Assembly (NCBI GenBank): GCA_964444795.1
Contig: CAYUIQ010000105.1
Location: 1-27,878 of the forward strand
Source: JABMRP01 sp964444795
GTDB taxonomy: Bacteria; Planctomycetota; Planctomycetia; Pirellulales; Thermoguttaceae
DNA length: 27,878 nucleotides
Direction of reading: 5' to 3'
In this document: positions 1 to 7,765 of the stretch, piece after piece
Numbering within the stretch: position 1 is the first letter of the stretch
Layout of the letters: every line of letters begins with the position of its first letter
Notes under the pieces: generated by a model
Told to the model about the DNA's origin: nothing
The model's database searches: none
Seen by the model: the letters and a program-made list of their open reading frames with translations, nothing else
Translations under genes and position numbers: made by a program

Positions 1-160
1 CCCAGAACGTAACGAACTGGGGGCTCGCTGCGATCGACCCCAGGCACCCATCAATCTCACTGTTACTGAGCACTAGCATAACACGCCAACTCCCCAGGGG
101 ACAGCGGCAGGCGCGCATAACGGCAACGGTGCTTAACAGCCCGCGTGGATCAGATGGCGC
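1..160. other. intergenic, no gene seen
   Basis: This is the left edge of the window, downstream of the beta-propeller gene. I see no convincing reading frame, RNA gene or strong terminator here. Confidence 0.5.
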
Positions 161-1408
161 TCATCGCTCGATCCGGTAAAGATGCGTCTTCGTGCGGACG
201 ATCAGGGCATGGTCGAGCACGGCCGGTGATGCCATGCAGCCGGCGGCCAACCGGTTCTCCCGGAGCAGCCGGAACTCCTCCGGATTGGCCTCGATCACCC
301 GCGACGTGCCGTCGTCTTCCTCGAAGAAATAGATGCGGCCGTCGGCGTGGATCGGCGACGCGCTGTGGCGGCCACCCATGCGATGCGTCCAGGTCGCCTT
401 GCCGGTCTTGACGTCCAGGCAAGAAACAATCCCCTTGTCGTTGACCATGTAGAGGTGATCCTTGACGATCAACGGGGAGGGACGCGTTGGCGTCGCTTTC
501 CCATAGGCCCAGGCGATGTGCGTTTTCGTCACGTCACCGGTCCCGTCCGGACGCACGGCCAGCAGTCGGAGACCGCCCTCGGTACTGATGAACACCAGGC
601 CGTGACTGTACAGCGGCCGTGCGGCGGCGTTGTAGCCGCCGTGATAGACCGTCCACAGTTCGTCGCCGGTCGACGGGTTGTAGGCGACCGTGGCGACGGC
701 GGCCGGGCTGATGAGTTGCTTTCGCCCCGCGTGTTCGATCACCGTCGGCGTGCAGTAGGCCTTCTTCATGTCCCCGTTGTCGCTGCCGTAATCGATGGTG
801 CGGTCCGTCTTCCAGACTGTTTTGCCGGTCTGTTTGTCCAGGGCCACGACGTATTGCAGGTCAGCCCCGTCGAAGTTGACGATGAGCAGGTTCTCAAAGA
901 GGATCGGAGACGATCCCGGGCCGCGGAAATGATCGCAGAGCAAATCCTGGCGAGACCACAGGACCTTGCCCGTTGCCGTGTCGAGACAGGCGGTGCCGGC
1001 GCTGCCGAAATGGACCCACAGGCGCCCCTCCTCGACGACGGGGGTTGGGCTGGCATAGCTGTTGTAAGGATAGCAGAACATCGGCTCGGCGATCCTGAAG
1101 ACGGTCACGTCATGCACGATCTTGCCGCTTTGGGCATCCACGCAAATGGCGAAAAGCTGCTTGCCGTCGATGGTAGCCGAAGTCATCCAGATCTGCCCGC
1201 CCCAAACCACGGGCGACGACCACGCCTTGCCGTGAATCGCCGTCTTCCAGGAGACGCCCTCGGTTTCGCTCCACTCCAGCGGCAGCAATTTGGACGTCGC
1301 CTGGCCGTCTCCACCGGGACCGCGAAACTGGTTCCACGATTCGGCGCCGGGCAGTGAACCAGCGATCGGCAGCAGGGCCACCAGAAGCGTTAACAAGCAA
1401 GTTCTCAT
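161..1408 (-). CDS. secreted PQQ-like beta-propeller repeat protein
   Basis: A 415-residue exported protein with a hydrophobic signal peptide (about residues 1-22, ending SLPGAES) followed by WNQFRGPGGDG, a motif seen near the N terminus of many planctomycete beta-propeller proteins. The rest carries repeated blades of the PQQ/BamB type, with recurring GK-[VT]-[LV]-W and GDELW strand motifs, and covers one whole propeller. I chose the ATG at 1408 because it starts the signal peptide and has GGAG about nine bases upstream; the frame stays open to 1654 but that would put 82 residues of no recognisable character before the signal and overlap the next gene. The family is a scaffold or cofactor-free propeller in most cases and the substrate cannot be told. 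It lies 206 bases after the protease gene on the same strand. The family call is firm and the function is unknown. Confidence 0.85.
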   Translation of the reverse strand: MRTCLLTLLVALLPIAGSLPGAESWNQFRGPGGDGQATSKLLPLEWSETEGVSWKTAIHGKAWSSPVVWGGQIWMTSATIDGKQLFAICVDAQSGKIVHDVTVFRIAEPMFCYPYNSYASPTPVVEEGRLWVHFGSAGTACLDTATGKVLWSRQDLLCDHFRGPGSSPILFENLLIVNFDGADLQYVVALDKQTGKTVWKTDRTIDYGSDNGDMKKAYCTPTVIEHAGRKQLISPAAVATVAYNPSTGDELWTVYHGGYNAAARPLYSHGLVFISTEGGLRLLAVRPDGTGDVTKTHIAWAYGKATPTRPSPLIVKDHLYMVNDKGIVSCLDVKTGKATWTHRMGGRHSASPIHADGRIYFFEEDDGTSRVIEANPEEFRLLRENRLAAGCMASPAVLDHALIVRTKTHLYRIER

Positions 1409-1537
1409 CGAAAGAATTCTCCGAAACGGGTTTCGCGATCGATCGGCCGGGGCGTCGGCAAACCAATTGTACCATTCCACAGGCGGAAACCGTGCGGAAA
1501 CCGGGAAGAACCGGGAGGTGACCCTGCTCGTCAACCG

Positions 1538-1654
1538 GTGTGTGCCACTGCTTGCCTTCAGGCAGTGTTGGCGAGCAAAAGAACCGCCCATCGCAAGCAC
1601 GGGTAGGGGTGTTTTCAGGTCATGCACCGCTGGCGAGCAAACAGTGGCACACAC
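1538..1654. repeat. short inverted and direct repeats around the protease 3' end
   Basis: A perfect 13-base inverted repeat pairs 1538-1550 (GTGTGTGCCACTG) with 1642-1654. An 11-base direct repeat TGGCGAGCAAA lies at 1569-1579 and 1631-1641. Within the first part, CACTGC (1546-1551) and GCAGTG (1562-1567) form a hairpin with a 10-base loop. The right copy overlaps the last codons of the protease gene. The hairpin may serve as a weak terminator for that gene, but there is no T-run. Confidence 0.5.
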
Positions 1655-3750
1655 AGCAAGCCAAGAAGCAAGAGCACAAGCGTCGCCGGTTCGGGCACGG
1701 CGCCGGTCACACCGTAGCCGAGTCGAAGGATTTGCCCTTCTTCGCCGGGGATTGTCCAGGCGGAGAACTGATGCTGGAGTCCCAAGGGTTGATCGAGCAG
1801 AAAACCGTCGGCAAGTGTAACCTCCGAGGCCAGAAGCACGTCGAACGTGTCGCCGGCGCTGGGGACGAAGCCGCCTGAGAGGTCGATGTCCAGCGTGCCG
1901 GCCACGGTGGCGATTCCGCTGACGTCGAGCAGGTCGTAGTCGATCCCCTGCAACGGACCTCCAAGTTCGACGAGCATCGTACCGGTAAGCGAGAAGTCGC
2001 CGTCCACCGCCAGAGTGCCGGGCGAGTTGCCCGCCGAGATACCGCCGGAGTCCAGCACGTCGACGTCGCCGGCGACGGTTCCCGTGCCGTCGAGCCAGCC
2101 GCCGCTAACGGTTACGTCGCCGGTGATGCCGCCATTAACTCGGAGCGTGCCGCTGCTGACGGTGGTGGGGCCGGTGTAGGTGTTCTCGCCATCAAGCGTT
2201 ACGGTGCCGGCCGTCGTTTTGGTGAGGCTGCCGCTGCCAGCGAGATGGGAAGAGATGGTCCCGTCTCGGACCTGGAATCCGCCGCTATTGGCCTTCAAGA
2301 CTCCGCCGGCCACGGTACCGTCTTCGAGCACCAGTGTGCCGATCGTTTCGGTATGGCCGCCCAGATCGAACAGGCCCTGTCGGAGTGTGACCGTGCTTGA
2401 GCCGCGTATCTGCTCGCTCCCTCCCAAGCGGAGCACGGCACTGGATCCGTCGATCAGCACGTTGCCGCCGATGTTCGCGTTGTTGGGTTTCTTGTCGACG
2501 ACGACGATGCCCGCGCGGATCTCCAGCGGGTTGGTTCCGTTGTTGGTCGTATGATTGCCCGTGTTGCCGAAGATCAACGTGCCCGCGCCCCGTTTGATGA
2601 TCTTCCCCGAGCCATTGACTCGACCGTTGATGCGGAGCGTTTCGTCGCCGTGGATGTCCCAGAAGAGGTTCTTGTCGGTGAGGATGCGAATTCCCGGGGC
2701 AAAGGTGTACTTGAACGAGCCGCCGGAGTCGGACTTCACGTGAAACGCCTGGCCGTCGGTGCCGTTGAGCCGGATCGTCTTGCGGCCGCTTCCCGTGGAG
2801 GCGTTCCAGTTTTTGTGATCGGCGACCGTAAAACTGTGGTCCTTACCGGCGAGGATTTCGATGCGTCCCAGGCTCCAGTTGCTTTCGATTCGCGGTGCCG
2901 CGTGGATGCCGTTCTTGGCACCCATCCAACGCAGCCGGGCCGTTTCGTGATTGCCGCCGACCAGCGAGCCGGAAACGCCCGGGGTGCCGCCGGAGTCCCA
3001 GTTGCCCTGGTTGGTCCAGGTGGTATAGCGTCCGTTGCCCGTCCAGGTGTGGGTGTCGGTGGGGATCCCGTTTTCCAGGATCGACTTGGTGACCCAGTTC
3101 ACCTTGCCGGGGCCAATGATCTTGTCGATCCAGTTGGAGATGGGGCCCACTTGCGGAGCGACTCCGCCGCCGTGCAGCACGGAGAACTGGACGTCGGGCA
3201 AGTTGCCGTATCGCTCGATCCCCCAGAGCCCGCCGCTGTCGCCCGCCTTGCCGGGCGGATTGCCGATGACGCGAAAACTATCGCCCCCCAATCGGCTTTC
3301 GCCGCGCACGCGATGATAGTGTAAACCGCCCGAGCGACCGGCGATGGTAAAGTCGATAATGCCGTCGCTCCCTTTGAACGGCTGCTTCAACAGGGCCACG
3401 GGTTCGACCGCGTAGAGAGGTTTGTTGAGCTTCACCAGCGCGATGTCGACACCGGGCGCCTTGTAGACTTCAATCACGTTCCGGCTGTACTTGCTTCCCC
3501 CGAACCGAATCTCGGTCGAGCCGCCGTTGGGGTTCTGGTCCTTGAACTTCGCGACATGGTAGGCGGTGATAGCCCAGCGTGGGAGGATCAACTCGGCGGT
3601 CCCCACGCCGATTTTCGAGGATCCCTTGTGATACTGCCGCCAATTGCCCACGTAATCGAAGTTGGGCTTGCCCCACGAGTCGGCCACGAGGCGGGACGGT
3701 GATGCCAGGCTTGCGAGAAGGCAGAGCACGGGTATGGTGAAACGTTGCAT
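1615..3750 (-). CDS. secreted trypsin-like serine protease with autotransporter-type beta repeats and PEP-CTERM anchor
   Basis: A 711-residue modular exported protein. Residues 1-24 are a signal peptide. Residues about 30-215 are a trypsin-like (S1) domain with the whole catalytic triad: His65 in ITAYHVA, Asp102 in VDIALVKL and Ser172 in GKAGDSGG. Residues about 230-600 are beta-helix repeats of the autotransporter-associated (PATR) type, for example LTKTTAGTVTLDGENTYTG and GAGTLIFG. The C terminus is a PEP-CTERM signal: VPEPATL, a leucine-rich membrane helix, then arginines. Such proteins are exported, then processed by an exosortase in PEP-CTERM systems. I chose the ATG at 3750 because GGAGAGG sits seven bases before it; a GTG at 3756 in the same frame is too close to that site. 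The substrate is unknown. Domain calls are firm; surface location is inferred from the family. Confidence 0.88.
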   Translation of the reverse strand: MQRFTIPVLCLLASLASPSRLVADSWGKPNFDYVGNWRQYHKGSSKIGVGTAELILPRWAITAYHVAKFKDQNPNGGSTEIRFGGSKYSRNVIEVYKAPGVDIALVKLNKPLYAVEPVALLKQPFKGSDGIIDFTIAGRSGGLHYHRVRGESRLGGDSFRVIGNPPGKAGDSGGLWGIERYGNLPDVQFSVLHGGGVAPQVGPISNWIDKIIGPGKVNWVTKSILENGIPTDTHTWTGNGRYTTWTNQGNWDSGGTPGVSGSLVGGNHETARLRWMGAKNGIHAAPRIESNWSLGRIEILAGKDHSFTVADHKNWNASTGSGRKTIRLNGTDGQAFHVKSDSGGSFKYTFAPGIRILTDKNLFWDIHGDETLRINGRVNGSGKIIKRGAGTLIFGNTGNHTTNNGTNPLEIRAGIVVVDKKPNNANIGGNVLIDGSSAVLRLGGSEQIRGSSTVTLRQGLFDLGGHTETIGTLVLEDGTVAGGVLKANSGGFQVRDGTISSHLAGSGSLTKTTAGTVTLDGENTYTGPTTVSSGTLRVNGGITGDVTVSGGWLDGTGTVAGDVDVLDSGGISAGNSPGTLAVDGDFSLTGTMLVELGGPLQGIDYDLLDVSGIATVAGTLDIDLSGGFVPSAGDTFDVLLASEVTLADGFLLDQPLGLQHQFSAWTIPGEEGQILRLGYGVTGAVPEPATLVLLLLGLLCVPLFARQRCMT

Positions 3751-4020
3751 CGACACGCCTCTCCTCGTTCTCTAGCGAAAACGCAGATCACACATCCTCG
3801 GGCATCCCGCGGGGGAGCAGCCCTTCATCGGATGTGAGCGATACCTGCCAAACAGTTTACACCGACCACGGGGGGATCGCAAGAGCTTACTGTCGCAGGT
3901 CATTCTCAATGCACCAACGATGAATCCGGCGGCGGAACAGATCTTGCCCAGAGGTTCCCGGGAGGACCCTTCAACGCCAACTGGCACCATGTTCGCCCTG
4001 GCAGCCCGCTGGACGCTCGC
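3751..4020. other. intergenic between nifS and the protease gene
   Basis: About 270 bases that should hold the end of the nifUS transcript and the protease promoter. I could not pick out a convincing terminator or promoter. An open frame at 3772-3990 on the minus strand shows no recognisable features and I do not call it. Confidence 0.4.
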
Positions 4021-5244
4021 TCAATGCGTTTCCCCGACGAGTTGATCGGCATCGGGGCGAGGAGCGTTGTTCTGGTTGTCCCAGTAGGGGGAAAGCCGGC
4101 GGAGATTGGCGACGATGCGGGGAAAGACGTCGATGATTCGGTCGACGTCGGCCTCGGTATTGTAGCGGCTGAAGCTAAACCGGACCGAACCGTGGACGGC
4201 CGTGAAGGGGACGTTCAGCGCGCGGAGCACGTGCGACGGTTCGAGCGAGCCGCTGGTGCAGGCCGAGCCGCTGGAGGCGCAGATGCCGTGCTCGCTGAGC
4301 TGATAGAGCATCCCCTCACCCTCGATGTAATGGCTGGAGATGTTCAGCGTATTGGGCAACCGCGGCGCCCCACCTCCGTTGATCCGCACGCAGGGGATGC
4401 GTTCTTCGAGAGTCTGCTGGAGCCGGTCCCGCATCGTGCGGAGTTGCCTTACTTCGCCTTCGTGGTTCGCCGCGGCCAACTCCAGCGCCTTGGCCAGCCC
4501 GATGATGTAGGGTACGTTTTCCGTTCCGCCTCGGCGGCCGCCTTCCTGATGCCCGCCGATCAAGAACGGCCGGCAGGGAGTGCCTCGCTTGATGTACAGC
4601 GCCCCGATCCCCTTGGGCGCGTGTAGTTTATGGCCGGAAAACGAGAGCAGGTCGACGTGCTGGAAGTTGCCCCCGAGGTCGATGGGCAGTTTCCCGACCG
4701 ACTGGGTCGCGTCGGTATGGAAGACGATCGCGGGATCGGTCTCCTTGGTCAGTCGGGCAAGTTGCTCGATGGGAAAGACGACGCCCGTCTCGTTGTTGGC
4801 GTGCATGACCGTCACCAGCAAGGTGTCCGGCCGCAGCGAGCGGACAAACTCGCCGGCATCGAGATTCCCGTCGCTGTCCACGCCGAGGAAGGTCACGTCG
4901 TAACCGTTGCGTTGAAGATCCTTGCAGACCTCCAAGACGGCCGGATGCTCCACGGCGGTGGTGATCACGTGGCGACGAGCAGGATTGGCCTTGGCCGCCC
5001 CGAAGATGGCCGCATTGTTGCTTTCGGTGGCGCAGGAGGTGAAGAGGATTTGCTTCGGCTCGTCGAGGGAGAAGAAGCCGGCGATCTGCTCGCGGGCGGC
5101 GCCGATGGCTTCGGCCGTGCGACGTGCGGGCTCGTACATCGAGCTGGGGTTGAAATACTCGTCGGTCAAAAAGGGCCGCATCGCTTCGCGAACTTCCGGC
5201 GCAACGGGGGTCGTGGCGTTGTTATCGGCATAGATGACGCTCAT
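4021..5244 (-). CDS. nifS: cysteine desulfurase (NifS/IscS type)
   Basis: A 407-residue pyridoxal-phosphate enzyme that takes sulfur from cysteine and passes it as persulfide to an Fe-S scaffold. The PLP lysine is Lys206 in SFSGHKLHAPKG, the PLP-contacting histidine lies in TTAVEHPAV (His100), and the catalytic cysteine is Cys329 in SSGSACTSG. The long loop with SGSACTSG and the total length fit the NifS/IscS (class I) group, not SufS. The gene starts 17 bases after the nifU stop, so the two are co-transcribed. A GAAAGGA lies 12 bases before the ATG, a modest ribosome site. With NifU it would supply clusters to the many Fe-S enzymes encoded next to it (CODH, ACS, corrinoid protein). No nitrogenase genes are seen, so a general or CODH/ACS-linked role is more likely than nitrogen fixation. 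Confidence 0.95.
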   Translation of the reverse strand: MSVIYADNNATTPVAPEVREAMRPFLTDEYFNPSSMYEPARRTAEAIGAAREQIAGFFSLDEPKQILFTSCATESNNAAIFGAAKANPARRHVITTAVEHPAVLEVCKDLQRNGYDVTFLGVDSDGNLDAGEFVRSLRPDTLLVTVMHANNETGVVFPIEQLARLTKETDPAIVFHTDATQSVGKLPIDLGGNFQHVDLLSFSGHKLHAPKGIGALYIKRGTPCRPFLIGGHQEGGRRGGTENVPYIIGLAKALELAAANHEGEVRQLRTMRDRLQQTLEERIPCVRINGGGAPRLPNTLNISSHYIEGEGMLYQLSEHGICASSGSACTSGSLEPSHVLRALNVPFTAVHGSVRFSFSRYNTEADVDRIIDVFPRIVANLRRLSPYWDNQNNAPRPDADQLVGETH

Positions 5245-5261
5245 GCGCGTGGCGTGTCCTT

Positions 5262-6248
5262 TCAGATTTGAATGACTCGGATGCGCTCGTCCACCCGATC
5301 CTTCAACGTACGTTCGACCAGCATCTTCAAGGTCTTACCGGCTCCGGCACATCCCTCGCAAGACCCGCCGAGACGGCAATAGATGAGCGTGTCTTTGATG
5401 TCGACGATCTCCATGTCGCCGCCGTCTCTTTGCAGCATCGGACGGACGTTTTCCTCGATGGCCCTTTCGACCTGCTTGCCGAATTGATACGGCGAGAGGG
5501 CCGATCGTTGCTGTGTTTCCGTCTGCGCTTGCCGTTGCGAATCGCCGCCGGGCAATTCAACTTGCTGCAATACCTTCAGTTCGGCCCCGTTTCCGTCGCG
5601 GCCGCGGACTTCATCGAGCAGATCCTGCAGCCCGCCGGGCGTGTGATGGCAGGACATGCATGCGCCGCCGGCCTTAATCGCATTGGTAATATCGGGAATC
5701 GACCGCAGGTCGAGTTCCTTGATCTTCCGCTTGATATAATCTTCGCTCAAGGAGAAGCACTTGCAGACCAGCCGGCCTTCTTCCTGCTCTTCGGCGCTGA
5801 CGTCGAGCCCCAGTAGCGAGGGGTCGACACCGCGCCGCTGAGCCCAATTGAACACGGCCGCCTCCAGCGCTTCGGCTCCCATCACCGAGCAGTGGATTTT
5901 CTGTTCGGGCAGCCCCTCAAGGTAGTCGACGATGTCTTCGTTGCGGATCTCCAGGGCACCGATCGGCGTGTACTGGCCCTGCTCGATCAACGCGCAAAGG
6001 GCTTCCGAAGCGGCAATCGCCGAAGTACACCCGAACGTCAGATATCGGGCGGTCGTGATGACGTCCTTGGTGGGATCTTCCGGGTGTCGCTTCACGCGAA
6101 AAGTGAATCGCAGAGCGTCGCCACAAGAGATCGATCCGTGCTCACCCAGCCCGTCGGGGCCCTCAATCTCCCCCATATGAGTCCCCGGCTTGCCGTGAAC
6201 CGCGTCCATGAAGAGTTGTTTCGTCTTTTCGCTATATTCCCACGCCAT
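5262..6248 (-). CDS. nifU: three-domain NifU Fe-S cluster scaffold
   Basis: A 328-residue protein with the full three-domain NifU layout. Residues 1-145 are the IscU-like scaffold with the three cluster cysteines Cys42, Cys74 and Cys120. Residues about 160-212 are the central [2Fe-2S] (BFD-type) domain with Cys162-X-Cys164 and Cys197-X2-Cys200. After a Gln-rich linker (about 215-250), residues about 255-328 form the NifU C-terminal domain with MLQRDGGDME and Cys297-X2-Cys300. It receives sulfur from NifS and hands assembled clusters to target proteins in the cytoplasm. GGAG lies seven bases before the ATG. It is the first gene of a nifU-nifS unit; a possible promoter lies about 75 bases upstream. 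The full three-domain form is usual next to nif genes and in some anaerobes, which fits a cell with heavy Fe-S demand. Confidence 0.95.
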   Translation of the reverse strand: MAWEYSEKTKQLFMDAVHGKPGTHMGEIEGPDGLGEHGSISCGDALRFTFRVKRHPEDPTKDVITTARYLTFGCTSAIAASEALCALIEQGQYTPIGALEIRNEDIVDYLEGLPEQKIHCSVMGAEALEAAVFNWAQRRGVDPSLLGLDVSAEEQEEGRLVCKCFSLSEDYIKRKIKELDLRSIPDITNAIKAGGACMSCHHTPGGLQDLLDEVRGRDGNGAELKVLQQVELPGGDSQRQAQTETQQRSALSPYQFGKQVERAIEENVRPMLQRDGGDMEIVDIKDTLIYCRLGGSCEGCAGAGKTLKMLVERTLKDRVDERIRVIQI

Positions 6249-6819
6249 CTCGAATCTCCAGCTCGTCGAATCGGTCCGGGGGGGCCACTAGGCGACCCTC
6301 TGGAATTGCCCCCAGTATTAACCATATCCGCAACTCGCGCAGATTCAAGCCCTCCGGCGTCGATACGGCGCGTAGCGGCGGGGTTGGTCGCCGGCAGGAG
6401 GCGAGAAAGCCGACGCGACAGGCGTGGCGGGAAGGAAGACTGCAAATTGGCCGCAGGTTACTGCAAATTGGGGATGTGATGAACCCGGAGTCGGGGTTCT
6501 GGCGGCGGGAAGGACTGCGGCAACCGGAGTCCATTGTCAGAGTCGCCTCGTAAGCCCTTTGCTGGCATTGAGTTGCCGGGATCGCGCTTCATTTTATCAG
6601 GAGAAGGATGTAAAAATGGCGTGGCCCCGCCACGGCGCCACAAGCGGCACGCAGAGAGGTGTGCAAACCGGTGGCAATAAATCAACCGAATCGCCTCGGT
6701 CAGCCATCGTCATTTTCGCGTTCGCGCGGCCTGGGACGTGCTAAATCATGCCCTCGCCGGAGTTCGCCAGTCCCGGGCTATCGCACCCCTTCGCGCGCCA
6801 AGCCGCTCCGGCATCCGGT
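6249..6819. other. 571-base stretch without a convincing gene
   Basis: The left part should hold the nifUS promoter and the right part the end of the acs operon. The 12-base sequence ACTGCAAATTGG occurs twice (6439-6450 and 6460-6471), 21 bases apart, about two helical turns. A 42-codon plus-strand frame at 6616-6744 begins with ATG after AGGAGAAGG; its protein shows no known motif, so I list it here only as a weak possibility. No clear terminator is seen after the GNAT-CBS gene. Confidence 0.4.
6321..6348 (-). promoter_or_regulatory. possible sigma-70-type promoter for nifUS
   Basis: Read on the minus strand, TTGAAT (6348-6343) and TATGGT (6326-6321) are 16 bases apart and would give a leader of roughly 65-70 bases before the nifU ATG. 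The match is modest and planctomycete promoter consensus is poorly known. Confidence 0.28.
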
Positions 6820-7734
6820 TCAGAACAAGCGATCGTAATAGGCCAGCACGTCTTTTCGTCCCACCACGCCGATGAGGTGCATTTCTCCGGAAACGACGGG
6901 AATGCAGCGGACTCTTCGCGACTGGAACAGGCGGATGACGTTGGCGACCGTGCATTCCTCGCGCACCACGAGCACGTCCCGGGTCAAAACGTCCTGTACT
7001 AGCCGGTCGAGATTGGAGGGGAGCATCAGATCGGATTCGGTGAGGATGCCAATCAATTCTCCGTGATCGTCCAGAACCGGCAGCGACGCGACCCGCTTGG
7101 TCAGGATCAGCGCCGTCGCGGCGCGGCACGACTCGCTTTCGCCGATGCTGATGACCTCGCGGTTCATGATCGTCGACACGTCGACATGCACGGCATCGTG
7201 ATAGCGCTGCAGGTCCAGCGACATTTCCAGTTCGCGGGAATCCTCGCCGGGAATATACTCGAAACCACATTTTCGGTAGACGTGCCGCGCGCGGGCGTTT
7301 CGGGCCTCGACCCCAAGCCAGAGCTTCTCGAAACCCACTTCGTAGGCCAATTGCACCACGAACCGGGTAAGCTGGGTCCCGATGCCCGTGTTCTGAAACT
7401 CGGGGGCCACGACGACCAGGACCTCACTCGACTTGTCGTCGATGGGAAACAGCGCGGTGTGTCCCACGACACCCTCCATGTACGACAGGGCAACGAGATT
7501 GATCCCGTTCCCGATCATGTGCTGGGCCCAGGCGACGCAGGCCTTATCGTCGATCGGCGGGAGCCCCTGGAACGAATTCCGCGGCTCGTAGGCCAAATAC
7601 ATGTCGATCAGGCCCTGACTGATGGCCTCGGTCAGGGTTCGGATGAGAATGGCCTCTCCCTGCTTATTGACAAACACCCGCGGCAGGCGATGGATCCTCG
7701 ATCCTTCGGCGCGGAGATCGATTCGGGGTTCCAT
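6820..7734 (-). CDS. GNAT acetyltransferase fused to a CBS-domain pair
   Basis: A 304-residue two-part protein. Residues about 25-180 are a GNAT acyltransferase fold; the acetyl-CoA binding loop is QNTGIG (114-119), followed by the usual helix and an ARHVYRKCGF segment typical of the C-terminal half. Residues about 185-304 are two CBS motifs (VSTIMNREVISI with VLDDHGELIGILTESD, then VLTRDVLVV with GVVGRKDVL), which usually bind adenine nucleotides. The gene starts 31 bases after acsE and is the last gene of the acetyl-CoA synthase operon. GNAT plus CBS recalls AcuA and AcuB of the Bacillus acetoin locus, where AcuA acetylates acetyl-CoA synthetase. I infer a nucleotide-sensing protein acetyltransferase that may act on an enzyme of this pathway; this is not shown. 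A GGGAG/CTCCC hairpin covers its ribosome site. Confidence 0.82.
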   Translation of the reverse strand: MEPRIDLRAEGSRIHRLPRVFVNKQGEAILIRTLTEAISQGLIDMYLAYEPRNSFQGLPPIDDKACVAWAQHMIGNGINLVALSYMEGVVGHTALFPIDDKSSEVLVVVAPEFQNTGIGTQLTRFVVQLAYEVGFEKLWLGVEARNARARHVYRKCGFEYIPGEDSRELEMSLDLQRYHDAVHVDVSTIMNREVISIGESESCRAATALILTKRVASLPVLDDHGELIGILTESDLMLPSNLDRLVQDVLTRDVLVVREECTVANVIRLFQSRRVRCIPVVSGEMHLIGVVGRKDVLAYYDRLF

Positions 7735-7747
7735 GGGAGTCGCTCCC
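7735..7747 (-). promoter_or_regulatory. hairpin over the ribosome site of the GNAT-CBS gene
   Basis: The 13 bases directly before the ATG are GGGAGCGACTCCC on the coding strand: a 5-bp stem and 3-base loop. The left arm GGGAG is the only good Shine-Dalgarno sequence, so pairing would hide it. Confidence 0.4.
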
Positions 7748-7765
7748 TGTCTGTCGTCCGGAGGT

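Noticed and set aside
4021..6248. nifUS as part of a nitrogen-fixation cluster
   Set aside because: No nitrogenase or cofactor genes are in the window; the setting favours general Fe-S supply.
6424..6744. 106-codon plus-strand frame in the nifU to acs spacer
   Set aside because: No recognisable motif and the first part has no ribosome site; only the last 42 codons have a possible start, mentioned under the intergenic entry.
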